Source: Aquabacter cavernae
GTDB taxonomy: Bacteria; Pseudomonadota; Alphaproteobacteria; Rhizobiales; Xanthobacteraceae
Assembly: GCF_003993795.1 (NCBI RefSeq)
Contig: NZ_RWKV01000001.1
Location: 168,599 to 232,598, forward strand
Length of the DNA stretch: 64,000 nucleotides
Direction: 5' to 3'
The notes below the pieces were generated by a model. It had not been told where the DNA came from and did no database searches. It saw nothing but the letters and a program-made list of their open reading frames with translations. The first letter of the stretch is position 1, and every line of letters starts with the position of its first letter. Positions 1-8,571 of the stretch are shown here, piece after piece. A program made the position numbers and the translations under genes.

Positions 1-1399
1 TGACCGGCGTGAACGCCGCCTCGCCGGGATCGGCATCGGTCACCGTCAGCGTGCCGCCCGTGGCGAGGTGGCCCGCAGTAACGCCCTTGTCCTCCGTCAG
101 CGCGCCAACATCGGTCCCGGCGATATGGGCGACATGCGGTACTATAGGAGGAATTTTGTCGTTGCCCAGCGTCGGCGGAATGTGATCCGGGGGCAGCTGG
201 TTCGGAACCTTCATCCCGTCGGGAACGAGGTTCGGCGTATCCGTGCCCGCGACAACCGGCGGAATATGATCCGGGGGCAGCTGGTTTGGAACCTTCATCC
301 CGTCGGGAACGAGGTTCGGCGTATCCGTGCCCGCGACAACCGGCGGAATGTGATCCGGCGGCAGCTGGTTTGGAACCTTCATCCCGTCGGGAACGAGGTT
401 GGGCGTATCCGTGCCCGCGACAACCGGGGGAATGTGATCCGGCGGCAGCTGGTTTGGAACCTTCATCCCGTCAGGAACGAGGTTCGGCGTATCCGTGCCC
501 GCGACAACCGGGGGAATGTGATCCGGCGGCAGCTGGTTCGGAACCTTCATCCCGTCGGGAACGAGGTTCGGCGTATCCGTGCCCGCGACAACCGGCGGAA
601 TATGATCCGGCGGCAACTGGTTCGGAACCTTCATCCCGTCGGGAACGAGGTTCGGCGTATCCGTGCCCGCGACAACCGGGGGAATATGGTCCGGCGGCAG
701 CTGGTTCGGAACCTTCATCCCGTCGGGAACGAGGTTCGGCGTATCCGTGCCCGCGACAACCGGCGGAATGTGATCCGGCGGCAACTGGTTCGGAACCTTC
801 ATCCCATCGGGAACGAGGTTGGGCGTATCCGTGCCTGCGACAACCGGGGGAATGTGATCCGGCGGCAACTGGTTCGGAACCTTCATCCCGTCGGGAACGA
901 GGTTCGGCGTATCCGTGCCCGCGACAACCGGGGGAATGTGATCCGGGGGCGCGGTCAGCGCCGGACCCGGGCCGAGATGAGGCACCTTGTCATTGCCCAG
1001 CGTCGGCGGGATGAGATCCGGTGACAGGTGCGGCGGCTGCCCCGGAAGATCCGCCCTATGAGGCAACGTCTCGCCAGGTCCCATGGCCGCCGAAGGTATC
1101 CCGGGCGGCCCTTCCGGCGAAATCGGAGATCCCCCAACGCCGGATGGAACAGGCGGGCTCTCATGCGTGTCTACTACCGGTTCGACATAGCCGGATGATG
1201 CTGGAGCACCCGCGGTTCCGGCATCGACATGGCCTCTGCCCGGATCAAGATCCGCGGCAATCCAACCAAATCCCTCTTCAGACTGGACTTGGCGAGGATC
1301 CTTAGTCTCGGTCGGAACCGCCGAACTGAACGGACTGATGTCTTTGGCGTCCGGCGATGAGTTGCCGCGATGTTCGGATCCAAAGCGAGCACGTGTCAT
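1..1399 (-). CDS. VCBS-repeat secreted adhesin, N-terminal part (runs off left edge)
   Basis: The frame opens at an ATG ten bases after the HlyD stop and stays open for 466 codons to the window edge. No Sec signal peptide is seen, as expected for a type I substrate whose signal is C-terminal. The first about 150 residues are polar and Pro/Gly rich. They are followed by about nine copies of a 28-residue Pro-rich repeat (core PPDHIPPVVAGTDTPNLVP). The motif IPPTLGNDK(V/I)P flanks the block on both sides. The last visible part (GTDVGALTEDKGVTAGHL, then GGTLTVTDADPGEAAF) is a classic VCBS repeat, a domain of large surface adhesins and RTX-like proteins. As the fourth gene of the secretion operon it is the likely cargo. 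Total length and C-terminal signal are outside the window. Confidence 0.85.
   Translation of the reverse strand, partial: MTRARFGSEHRGNSSPDAKDISPFSSAVPTETKDPRQVQSEEGFGWIAADLDPGRGHVDAGTAGAPASSGYVEPVVDTHESPPVPSGVGGSPISPEGPPGIPSAAMGPGETLPHRADLPGQPPHLSPDLIPPTLGNDKVPHLGPGPALTAPPDHIPPVVAGTDTPNLVPDGMKVPNQLPPDHIPPVVAGTDTPNLVPDGMKVPNQLPPDHIPPVVAGTDTPNLVPDGMKVPNQLPPDHIPPVVAGTDTPNLVPDGMKVPNQLPPDHIPPVVAGTDTPNLVPDGMKVPNQLPPDHIPPVVAGTDTPNLVPDGMKVPNQLPPDHIPPVVAGTDTPNLVPDGMKVPNQLPPDHIPPVVAGTDTPNLVPDGMKVPNQLPPDHIPPVVAGTDTPNLVPDGMKVPNQLPPDHIPPTLGNDKIPPIVPHVAHIAGTDVGALTEDKGVTAGHLATGGTLTVTDADPGEAAFTPV
183..938 (-). repeat. 84-bp tandem repeat, about nine copies, coding
   Basis: About nine head-to-tail 84-bp units are visible. 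Each contains GGAACCTTCATCCC on the plus strand, and units differ by only a few bases. On the minus strand each unit encodes 28 residues ending MKVPNQL. Unit length is a multiple of three, so copy-number change keeps the adhesin frame. Confidence 0.9.
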
Positions 1400-1408
1400 G
1401 GTCGTCGC

Positions 1409-2791
1409 CTACCGTTCGGTCATTGCCAGATCGAGATTGGTGAAAACCGGCTTCCAGACATATTCAAACACGGTCTTCTTTCCCGTCAGGATATCGGCCT
1501 CCCCGGTCATTCCAGGGAGCAGAGCGAAACGGGCGGGATCATTTCTGAAGTAGGCCTGCGGAATGTCGATCAGCACTTCATAGTAAGCAGCGCCACGATC
1601 GGTCACGATCGTGGTCGGGGAAACCTCGGTGATCGTCCCGGAAAGCGCGCCATAGCGGCTGAAATCAAATGAATCGATCTTGAGGTTCACCCTTTGCCCG
1701 GGCACGACGAAACCAACATCCTTGGGCGAGAGCTGCGCAGCGAACCGGAGATCAACGTCTTTGGGTACGATCTCCGCGACGAGACCGCCGGGGGCCACCA
1801 CGTGGCCGGACATCGTTTCCGGAACGGTCTGGACGAACCCGGCAACCGGGCTGGTAACGCGGGAGGCAGCGATGCGACGCCTGAGGCGGACGACCTGTTC
1901 CTCCATCTGCTGAACATCGCCGTTTATCTGCGTGATGCGATCTCTCGATTTGGTGGATTCGGTCAGTGCGATCTCACCCAACCGCTCTTGCAGTTCAGCC
2001 AATTCCGCTTCGAGTACGGTCTTCTTTCCAGAAAGGACGGCCAACTGGTAATCGTAATTGGATTCAGCCACCAGCGCCTCAGCCAAACGTGCGCTGGTCA
2101 CTAGTCCTTTGTCAGCCAGCCCCTGAATGGCGGTCTTCTGCTCGTTGGCTACCGTGAGCTGGCGTTCGATCGCCGGCATTTCCGTCTCAGCAGCCTTAAT
2201 ATCCGCGACCTTGCCGGCGATCTGCCGTTCGATGATCTTGTGTTCCCCTTCCAGGAAAGCACGACGGGAGAGGAAAGCTTGAGTTTCGCGGTCAATTATC
2301 TGATGGATGCGATCCTCAGCGTCACTCCGGCTGATTACGTTTCCATTGATTGATGAAAACATCATCTGTGCGTCAACAGCACGCCCCCTGATGCTCACGA
2401 AACTTGGCTGCCGATTTTCCACCAAGGCAAGCAGGCGCTCACGTTCCAGCTCAAGCGACAACTGCTTTGCCAACGCTTCGCGAAGCTGGGAATAGTACTC
2501 CCGATTGTCGAACACTGCGATGAGATCGCCAGCCTGTACCAGATCGCCTTTGCGGACCGCGACGGATGCCACAGCACCACCGAACTCGCTCTGCAGGCGC
2601 TGCACTTGGCTGACAGGCTCTACCGCGCCGCGCGCCTTTGCTATTTCATCGACAGGCGTCAGCACCATCCAGGCAATAAGCATCACGAAGCAGACCATGA
2701 CCAGCATCGCGCAGGCGTTGGCCAAATGTACCACGGGTCCATCGTTGATCTCGAAACGCCGAAGCTTTTCATTGTCACTGTGAGCGTTCAT
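1409..2791 (-). CDS. HlyD-family type I secretion periplasmic adaptor
   Basis: 460 residues, the usual size for the family. There is a short cytoplasmic N-terminus, one membrane segment (about residues 24-45) and a lipoyl half-motif (VRKGDLVQAGDLIAVFD). A long coiled-coil hairpin (about 100-290) follows, then the second lipoyl half and a beta-barrel (RVTSPVAGFVQTV, then GYVQ-like and PGMTGEADI). It should bridge the inner-membrane ABC exporter to a TolC-type outer-membrane channel. Its ATG overlaps the stop of the upstream ABC gene (ATGA), so the two are translationally coupled. No TolC gene is in the window. Confidence 0.93.
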   Translation of the reverse strand: MNAHSDNEKLRRFEINDGPVVHLANACAMLVMVCFVMLIAWMVLTPVDEIAKARGAVEPVSQVQRLQSEFGGAVASVAVRKGDLVQAGDLIAVFDNREYYSQLREALAKQLSLELERERLLALVENRQPSFVSIRGRAVDAQMMFSSINGNVISRSDAEDRIHQIIDRETQAFLSRRAFLEGEHKIIERQIAGKVADIKAAETEMPAIERQLTVANEQKTAIQGLADKGLVTSARLAEALVAESNYDYQLAVLSGKKTVLEAELAELQERLGEIALTESTKSRDRITQINGDVQQMEEQVVRLRRRIAASRVTSPVAGFVQTVPETMSGHVVAPGGLVAEIVPKDVDLRFAAQLSPKDVGFVVPGQRVNLKIDSFDFSRYGALSGTITEVSPTTIVTDRGAAYYEVLIDIPQAYFRNDPARFALLPGMTGEADILTGKKTVFEYVWKPVFTNLDLAMTER

Positions 2792-4869
2792 CTCTGGGAA
2801 GCCTTCTCAATCGGGCGTTCGGGACTCGCTGTCTTCTCGATCGGTCCGAAATACATAAGCGCGCCGCGGTTCAGCACCACGGCATTGTCGGCGATGCCGA
2901 CCAGAGACGTGTCGTGCGTGGAGAAGAAAACAGTCGCTTTACCGCGGCTGGAATGGATGAATGCTATGAAATCCTGCTGTTCGGACTTGTCAGCACAAGC
3001 CATCGGATCATCCAGCAGCACGAGCGGCTTAACGGGGTCTATCACTTCGTCCCGCAGCGACGGATCATCTGGCCGAGAGCTTGGCCCAACCGCGCCGCGC
3101 TCTCCCATGACCGCCGCGATCGTCTGCCCGGTGATACGGCGTGGATTCCAGGAGCGCCCCGGCGAGGCTATTGCGTCCCGGCGTTCGGCGATCGCCGGCA
3201 GAATGAGGGTCGAAAGGGCGAGTTCATCAGGATCGTACTGGCGCGTGCTGATCCCATTCAGAAACACCTGACCAGATTGTGGAGTGAGAACACCAGCAAG
3301 CAGCCGTAGCAACGTTGTCTTGCCGGAGCCATTCGGACCGAGCACGACTGTCACACTACCAGGTTCGACCTTGAACGACAGGCTCGCGGCGGCCGGCTCA
3401 CTGTCGCTGTCATATCGGAAATAGACTCCGTTAACGTCGATCGAAGGCGCGCTCCGCGGCGTGTGCTCGAGAGCGACCACCGGAGTCGCCAGGGTCGGGA
3501 TATTGAGCGTCTGGTCGAGACCGGCCAGGGCTGATCGCGCAGCACGCAGTCGGGCGAGCCCCAGAAAGAAACCCTGGGCGGGTCCGGTTATCCGCCATGT
3601 CAGCATCATCGTTCCAACCAGAGCGCCGGACGATATGACACCCTCGATAGCCAGGTCGACGCCAACGGCAAGGGTCGCCAAAGCTGCCCCGGTGCCAAGG
3701 ATCGAGCCGATCGACTGCAGAGCGCCGTAGCGAACCGCCGCTGCGTGTGCGCCGCGCGCCGCAAGCTTGGATGTATCGGCAAACCGCTTCAGCCATGCGT
3801 CGGCCAGTCCGCTTTCGCGGATCTCCGTCGCGCTGGAACTCAGTTCGTGCAACAGCGCTGTCCGCTCCGTCGCGGCGCGTGCCAGTTCGGGATCGACCTC
3901 GCGGGATGTGCGCGACAGCCAGAAGGCGACGGCAACGAAGAGCGCAAGGTAGACAATCGGTACGATGGCCAGAACGCCACCAATGAACGCGATAAGGACC
4001 AGCGAGACGAAGATGAAAGGGGCGTCGAAAACCGCCGGTATGTTGGCCGAAGCGAAGAAGTCGGCGATGCGGCGAACATGCGCAATGCGGGCATCGATCC
4101 TCTCGATCGACTGTTTCTGTAGCGCTTGCAGCGGCATGCGTAGGAGACGCACCTCCGCTGCGAGCCCTGCAAGCGACGAAAGTCGCGCATATTGGGCTGC
4201 CAATAGTCGAGAGCGGGCCAGCCTAAGGAGGAGCACGCACAGGACCACAACACTTGCACCCGCGATGAGCGGCACGAGCGATTCTGGCGCTCTGGCGCCA
4301 AGTACACGGTCGAACACCGCCATGGAAAACAGCGGAACGAGAGCGGCGAAGACATTCACGAAGAGAGACAATAGCAGGCCGTGACGCACCGTTCGCCGAA
4401 CGCGGCGGACAAGTGACTGACGGATGATCGATCCGGCAGTAGCGCCGTCAAGGTTGCGCAGATAAAGCACTCGTTTTGAGTGGGCCAGGATATGTCGGAC
4501 CCGTGCTGTGGTTGCCCCATTCGTGGACAATTCCCGATCGGCGCCGTTGACTCGAACGATCGCAAAAGCCTCGTCGCCCGCGATAGCCAGAACCGCACCG
4601 TCGAGCCCGTCCTGCCAATCGCGCGGCAGGCCAGGATCCACACTGACCGGAAGCTCGAGCAACGCAAGAACGGCCGCGGCGTCATCAAGTCGCTCGATGC
4701 CTACATCTTCCGGCAGTGCGCTGGAGAGGACCTTCGCACTGCGTCGCCAGCCCATTTCCGAAAGCACCTCGGCAAGCAGGCTTTCAAGGCTTGTCCTACC
4801 GTGGTGCGCACTCGCAGGTTCGACACGCTCGGAGGGCAGGCTGATCGGATCGGCTCCAAGCCTCTTCAT
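2788..4869 (-). CDS. Type I secretion ABC permease/ATPase with Walker A but no signature motif
   Basis: 693 residues. An N-terminal cytoplasmic domain of about 150 residues resembles the peptidase-like (CLD) domain of RTX exporters but shows no catalytic Cys. Then come six predicted membrane segments (about 165-420) and a nucleotide-binding domain. Walker A (GPNGSGKTT) lies near 511-519. Walker B (PLVLLDDP) lies near 615-622 with Asp in place of the usual catalytic Glu. The H-loop is STHD near 650. No LSGGQ-type signature and no clear Q-loop are seen between the Walker motifs, where the sequence is Pro/Arg rich. The next gene upstream has the reciprocal defects, so the two probably form an obligate heterodimer. 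Start and stop overlap both neighbours. Confidence 0.88.
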   Translation of the reverse strand: MKRLGADPISLPSERVEPASAHHGRTSLESLLAEVLSEMGWRRSAKVLSSALPEDVGIERLDDAAAVLALLELPVSVDPGLPRDWQDGLDGAVLAIAGDEAFAIVRVNGADRELSTNGATTARVRHILAHSKRVLYLRNLDGATAGSIIRQSLVRRVRRTVRHGLLLSLFVNVFAALVPLFSMAVFDRVLGARAPESLVPLIAGASVVVLCVLLLRLARSRLLAAQYARLSSLAGLAAEVRLLRMPLQALQKQSIERIDARIAHVRRIADFFASANIPAVFDAPFIFVSLVLIAFIGGVLAIVPIVYLALFVAVAFWLSRTSREVDPELARAATERTALLHELSSSATEIRESGLADAWLKRFADTSKLAARGAHAAAVRYGALQSIGSILGTGAALATLAVGVDLAIEGVISSGALVGTMMLTWRITGPAQGFFLGLARLRAARSALAGLDQTLNIPTLATPVVALEHTPRSAPSIDVNGVYFRYDSDSEPAAASLSFKVEPGSVTVVLGPNGSGKTTLLRLLAGVLTPQSGQVFLNGISTRQYDPDELALSTLILPAIAERRDAIASPGRSWNPRRITGQTIAAVMGERGAVGPSSRPDDPSLRDEVIDPVKPLVLLDDPMACADKSEQQDFIAFIHSSRGKATVFFSTHDTSLVGIADNAVVLNRGALMYFGPIEKTASPERPIEKASQR

Positions 4870-6485
4870 GCTGCGATGCTTTCGATGGGCGAGGGGGCGA
4901 CAATGACCCGCTCCGAGGTCGGCGGCAGCCCTCCCATGATGCCTTCACGTGTCAGCACGATAATGGTGATACGCCCCGCCAACTCCCCTAGAAGGGCTGC
5001 GAGACGGTCGGCGCCATCTTTGTCGAGGGCGTAGGTCGGGTTATCCAGGATGACAGCGCGCGGCGAGCCACTGAGACCACGTACGATGCCGACCCGTTTC
5101 GCTACGCCGCTCGAGAGCGGCAGACCGAACTCCGCACCAACCTGCGTTCTCACGCCATTTGCGAGGCGGCCGATCGGTATGTCGAGACCGAGCTTGGCGG
5201 CAATCGCCAGAGCCTCGTCAATGTTGCCGTTGTCGAAACCGGTTAGGTTATCGAGAATGGTCCCGCGAAATAGTTTCGGCATCGAGTTGACCAGTCGAAC
5301 ATTCACGTTGCCGGTTGCCGGTATGTCGCCCCCCTCCTGATCCGTCAGGCGCAACGACAGACGGCCAAGTGTCGCTTCGCCGCTTTGCGCAAAAGTGTCG
5401 GACACATCGCGAAACGCAGCCTCCGCACGCTCGAAGGACGCGAAGTCCAGGACAGTCAGGCTTCCCGGATCCACCCTGACGGTTACGCCATCCATCGTGA
5501 ACGCGATGCCTATCGGACCACTTCCGCCGTCAGTTTTGGAACCGTCATCGCCAGACCTGGCAATACCCACGGGACCAGCCAACAAACTGCGAAGATGCTG
5601 ATCGGCCGCAGAGGCGAGCTGCCGGCGCGCGAGCCCGGATGCGATGCCCACGAGGCCGGCAACAGCACGCTGACCGAGAATGAGACATGCTGCGACAGCA
5701 CCCGTTGTCATGCTCCCATCCAACGCCATCACCGATCCCACGGCGAGGATGGCAACTGAAGCCGCGACGCTGGCGACCTGCGTCAGATCCATCAGAACGC
5801 CAGCCTGCGTTTCGGCCCTCTCCGTCGCCTCCGACGCTGTTTTTTCGGTGCGGACCAGCCGCATCATCAGCGTGCCGGCGATGCCCGTCGTACGAAAGAC
5901 TTCAGCGAACTCTACGCCGGCCATAAGCAGCGACTTGTGCTCGCCGCGGGCTTCAAATCGATTGACCTCCGCAGCCTTGTGCCAACGCGCCGAAAGGAAG
6001 ACAAATAGGCCCGCAACGGCAACAATGGCCAGGGGCGCGACGACCACTGGGCCACCTAAGAACCAGACCAGTATCAGGAAGACCACCGCAAACGGTGCAT
6101 CGAAAAGCGCCAACAGGGACTGGCCGACGAGCACATCCCGGGACCGGGAAATCGCTGCGAAGAACTCTTCAATCTGCCCGGCTCCAAATCGTCGCAACTG
6201 GCTGCGCCGCATGGAAAGGGCCTGTTGTGCAACCTTAATGGAGAGACGATATTCAGCAATACTGCCCAATCGGCTGAATATCGCGGCGCGCGCGAAACGG
6301 GTCACGCCGTCCAACGCAATGGCTATGAGGACGGCAGAAAACAGCACAAAAGCTGTCCCGATGGCCTGATTTGCGAGTATGCGATCATAAACTTGGATCA
6401 GCGCCAGCGGCAGCGCCAGACCAAGAGCATTAGACAACACCGACAAGGCGACGAGCCACATTTTTGCGATTATTGATTTCGTCAT
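4866..6485 (-). CDS. Degenerate ABC exporter subunit lacking Walker A (partner of the next gene)
   Basis: 539 residues that start directly with the membrane domain; there is no N-terminal CLD region. The ATPase domain keeps a signature-like LSSGVAKR (near 457-464) and a Walker B-like AVILDNP (near 477-483, Asn at the catalytic Glu position). At the Walker A position it reads DPGSLTVLDFASFERAE, with no GxxGxGKT. The H-loop His is replaced (LTRE). It cannot form a canonical site alone but could donate its signature motif to the Walker A site of the downstream subunit. It is the first gene of the four-gene secretion operon, with a stop/start ATGA overlap to the next. Confidence 0.85.
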   Translation of the reverse strand: MTKSIIAKMWLVALSVLSNALGLALPLALIQVYDRILANQAIGTAFVLFSAVLIAIALDGVTRFARAAIFSRLGSIAEYRLSIKVAQQALSMRRSQLRRFGAGQIEEFFAAISRSRDVLVGQSLLALFDAPFAVVFLILVWFLGGPVVVAPLAIVAVAGLFVFLSARWHKAAEVNRFEARGEHKSLLMAGVEFAEVFRTTGIAGTLMMRLVRTEKTASEATERAETQAGVLMDLTQVASVAASVAILAVGSVMALDGSMTTGAVAACLILGQRAVAGLVGIASGLARRQLASAADQHLRSLLAGPVGIARSGDDGSKTDGGSGPIGIAFTMDGVTVRVDPGSLTVLDFASFERAEAAFRDVSDTFAQSGEATLGRLSLRLTDQEGGDIPATGNVNVRLVNSMPKLFRGTILDNLTGFDNGNIDEALAIAAKLGLDIPIGRLANGVRTQVGAEFGLPLSSGVAKRVGIVRGLSGSPRAVILDNPTYALDKDGADRLAALLGELAGRITIIVLTREGIMGGLPPTSERVIVAPSPIESIAA

Positions 6486-6508
6486 CGTTCGCGCTCGTCC
6501 TGCTACAA

Positions 6509-6529
6509 ACTATCGCCGGCGGCGATAGT
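6509..6529. promoter_or_regulatory. Perfect inverted repeat in the leader of the secretion operon
   Basis: ACTATCGCC and GGCGATAGT form a perfect 9-bp dyad with a 3-base centre, 23 bases upstream of the first ABC start (6485). It could be an operator or an mRNA hairpin covering the leader. Confidence 0.5.
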
Positions 6530-6559
6530 GGCAAACTACGCTACGGAACCATCGAAATT

Positions 6560-6665
6560 GCAATCGCATTCAACCTAATTTTTTTTGTTTATATACTGCG
6601 GAAAATCACCATTTTTGATATTTTAAAATAATTCTAAACCTGACTTATTTTCTCCGCCTCGTCCA
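6560..6665 (-). promoter_or_regulatory. AT-rich promoter region of the secretion operon
   Basis: This is the most AT-rich stretch of the window. It has runs of T/A and TATATA/TATAAA-like hexamers on the minus strand, between the SH3 gene and the operon start. It is a probable promoter and a possible H-NS/MucR-type silencer target. The exact start site cannot be assigned. Confidence 0.4.
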
Positions 6666-6729
6666 CATCGTATTTTGCGGTCGGATGTCATTCGCGCTCG
6701 GAAGATGGCTGCCTTACCGTTGCCCGTAA

Positions 6730-7647
6730 TCAGCTGCCACCAACGATGACATCGGGAATGACGAAGGTCTCGGTCCCGTTTACGGTTACATTCGTGTTGT
6801 CGTCATGGCGTCGTATCGTAACGCTCGCACCGTCAGGCGCGACGATTTTTCCATTGCTAAACACCAGCTTCCGCACGAATCCGTCCGGGAACGTGATGTC
6901 GATATCTGCCTCGCCCTGTCCTTTTCGGATGACACCGAAGCTGCACGTCGTTACCGACGCATCCCCCTTGAAACGGCAACTTATCCGGCCTGTGGCATGG
7001 TAGGGAGTCCCCGCAACGAGAGCGTCCGAAGTCGGGTCCGGCGGTGTTTCCGCTTCCCGAAGAAAGCGCCCATTGACCCACCCGACTTCATCGGAATCGC
7101 CCAGCAACTGGACCTTGCACCATCGGCCGGCATCGACCGGCCGGCAGCCAAGATTTCGAACAACAGCGCCGGTGGCCAGCTTTAGAACGACAGGGGCATC
7201 GGCCGAAGGCGAGGAGCGCAGATTAAGAGCGTCGCCATCACTTATGCCCGCCACCCGCCAAAAATCCGGCCCACCTCCATACCCGTCCGCAAAATCTGAT
7301 TTGGGCGCGGCCACAGGCTTATTGTCATTCGCCGGAGCTATCGGCGCCTGCCGCGTTACCGTGTCGATGCGGAATCCGATCGTGAACGTGGCGCTGTCGG
7401 CGCCTGGCGCAATTACGTTGTGATAAGTCGAGTCATTGTCGGGGCTGAACGACACGGGCATCTTTTGACCGGCGCGCGCGCCAAGGGTGTATTTGACCGT
7501 GTCATAGCTGCGCACCGTGCCGCTGTAGGAGGCTGAACGTGCGCCTTCAGGAAAGTGAACGTTGATCGCGGACACGTTGTCGGCGTTCGCCGGAAGCGTG
7601 AAGACGCTTGTCGTCATCAGCCAAACTGCAGCAACAAGCACGCGCAT
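6730..7647 (-). CDS. Exported SH3b-domain protein with PliG-like N-terminal region
   Basis: 305 residues. A signal peptide covers residues 1-22 (cleavage after PANA). Residues about 25-105 contain SYSGTVRSYDTVKYTL and RAGQKMPVSFS, matching the pattern of g-type lysozyme inhibitor (PliG)-like domains. A bacterial SH3b domain follows at about 130-197 (DALNLRSSPSADAPV to GWVNGRFL), then a beta-rich tail with two Cys. SH3b domains often bind cell-wall material, so the protein is probably periplasmic or surface-exposed. It lies upstream of, and in the same direction as, the secretion operon but is separated by an AT-rich gap, so it is likely a separate transcript. Function is not certain. Confidence 0.7.
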   Translation of the reverse strand: MRVLVAAVWLMTTSVFTLPANADNVSAINVHFPEGARSASYSGTVRSYDTVKYTLGARAGQKMPVSFSPDNDSTYHNVIAPGADSATFTIGFRIDTVTRQAPIAPANDNKPVAAPKSDFADGYGGGPDFWRVAGISDGDALNLRSSPSADAPVVLKLATGAVVRNLGCRPVDAGRWCKVQLLGDSDEVGWVNGRFLREAETPPDPTSDALVAGTPYHATGRISCRFKGDASVTTCSFGVIRKGQGEADIDITFPDGFVRKLVFSNGKIVAPDGASVTIRRHDDNTNVTVNGTETFVIPDVIVGGS

Positions 7648-8120
7648 GGCACAATTCCTTCAGAAAGCCCGCCCGCCGCTGAAAGACGGAACGCGGCCGC
7701 GAGCCGTCAGTTGACGTGACGCGAAGAACCCCAAGGTGTCCAATGACTAATGTCGCCGTCACGTGAGAAAAACTCATGCGCGCCGACGATGTGGCTGCGG
7801 CGGATATGCAAGGCACATGATGACCTGATCGACCTTCCAGAGCGCGCGCCGGACGCGCTGCTTGCCGACAAAGTCTATGATGCTGATGCCATCCAGAGCG
7901 CTTCAGCTTTTCATGAAAACGCAGAAACGCTCACTCTCTTTGTTTTTCCGCGTTTCCTTCACGCGAACCGCTTCACATTTCGCTCGGAAACGCTCCGGAG
8001 CGTCATCGCGACGCGGATGAACGCCCATAGCATCGGGTTGCCGTCCGTCCGCGCGGCAACTGAAACAGGACCTCAGGCGCTCAGAGACGGACGCTCTCAG
8101 AACCCCGCCATTCACGCCCA
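7648..8120. other. Intergenic region with a transposase scrap
   Basis: There is no intact gene. It holds the promoter of the SH3 gene and, at 7801-7905, a short fragment resembling an IS5-type transposase. The rest is low in features. It lies at the boundary between the lower-GC secretion block and the GC-rich chromosome. Confidence 0.5.
7801..7905 (+). pseudogene. Remnant of an IS5-family transposase DDE domain
   Basis: About 35 codons read KAHDDLIDLPERAPDALLADK followed by VYDADAIQ. This fits the IS5-type segment around the second catalytic Asp (LxADKxYDAD). Neither end continues as a transposase and no terminal inverted repeats were found, so it is a short remnant. Confidence 0.4.
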
Positions 8121-8564
8121 CTATCCCCCGGCATTGCGCGCCATGAAATCCGCCGCGCCGCCATTGGCGGGGTCCACGAAGGTGATGTCGTCCGGCGCCC
8201 GGCGGGGGCTGTCGATGGAGAGGAAGACGACGGGCTCTTCCAGCAGGGTCGGCAGCGCGTGGACCACGCCGCGCTCGAAGAAGAGGAGGTGTCCGGGCGC
8301 GAATTCGGCTTCGTCGGACGGATCGCCCATCCAGAAGGTGCCGCGCCCCGACAGCACATAGAGATATTCGTCGCATTCGCGGTGGAAATGCGCGGGCACG
8401 GGGCGATAGGCGCGGAAGACCCGGCAGCTCGCCTCGGGCCGGTCGGTCAGATATTCGTCCGCCAGCATGGTCTGCGCGGTCGCCGGCAGCCGCGCGGCGA
8501 TCTCGGCGGGAATGAACCGTGCCGATCGGGCGGCGCCCGATTGTTGTTGAAGATCCTCCGGCAT
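8121..8564 (-). CDS. Small cupin-domain protein
   Basis: 147 residues from the ATG at 8564, which sits 8 bases after the glutaredoxin stop. An upstream start would run into that gene. It is a single cupin fold with the metal-binding motif HFHRECDE (about residues 59-66) and the second motif GHLLFFERGVVHALP (about 91-105). Likely a mononuclear metal-binding enzyme or sensor; the substrate cannot be read from sequence. It is the last gene of a three-gene operon with glutaredoxin 2 and an ABM monooxygenase, under the divergent TetR, which suggests turnover or detoxification of a small electrophile or quinone. Confidence 0.8.
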   Translation of the reverse strand: MPEDLQQQSGAARSARFIPAEIAARLPATAQTMLADEYLTDRPEASCRVFRAYRPVPAHFHRECDEYLYVLSGRGTFWMGDPSDEAEFAPGHLLFFERGVVHALPTLLEEPVVFLSIDSPRRAPDDITFVDPANGGAADFMARNAGG

Positions 8565-8571
8565 CGCGCCC

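Noticed and set aside
68-1024. Arg/Asn-rich repeat protein on the plus strand
   Set aside because: It is the antisense of the 84-bp repeats. The minus-strand reading gives a recognisable Pro-rich linker and VCBS domain in operon context.
7750-8361. 203-residue plus-strand frame as an intact gene
   Set aside because: Only about 35 codons resemble a transposase. The remainder is antisense to the cupin gene.
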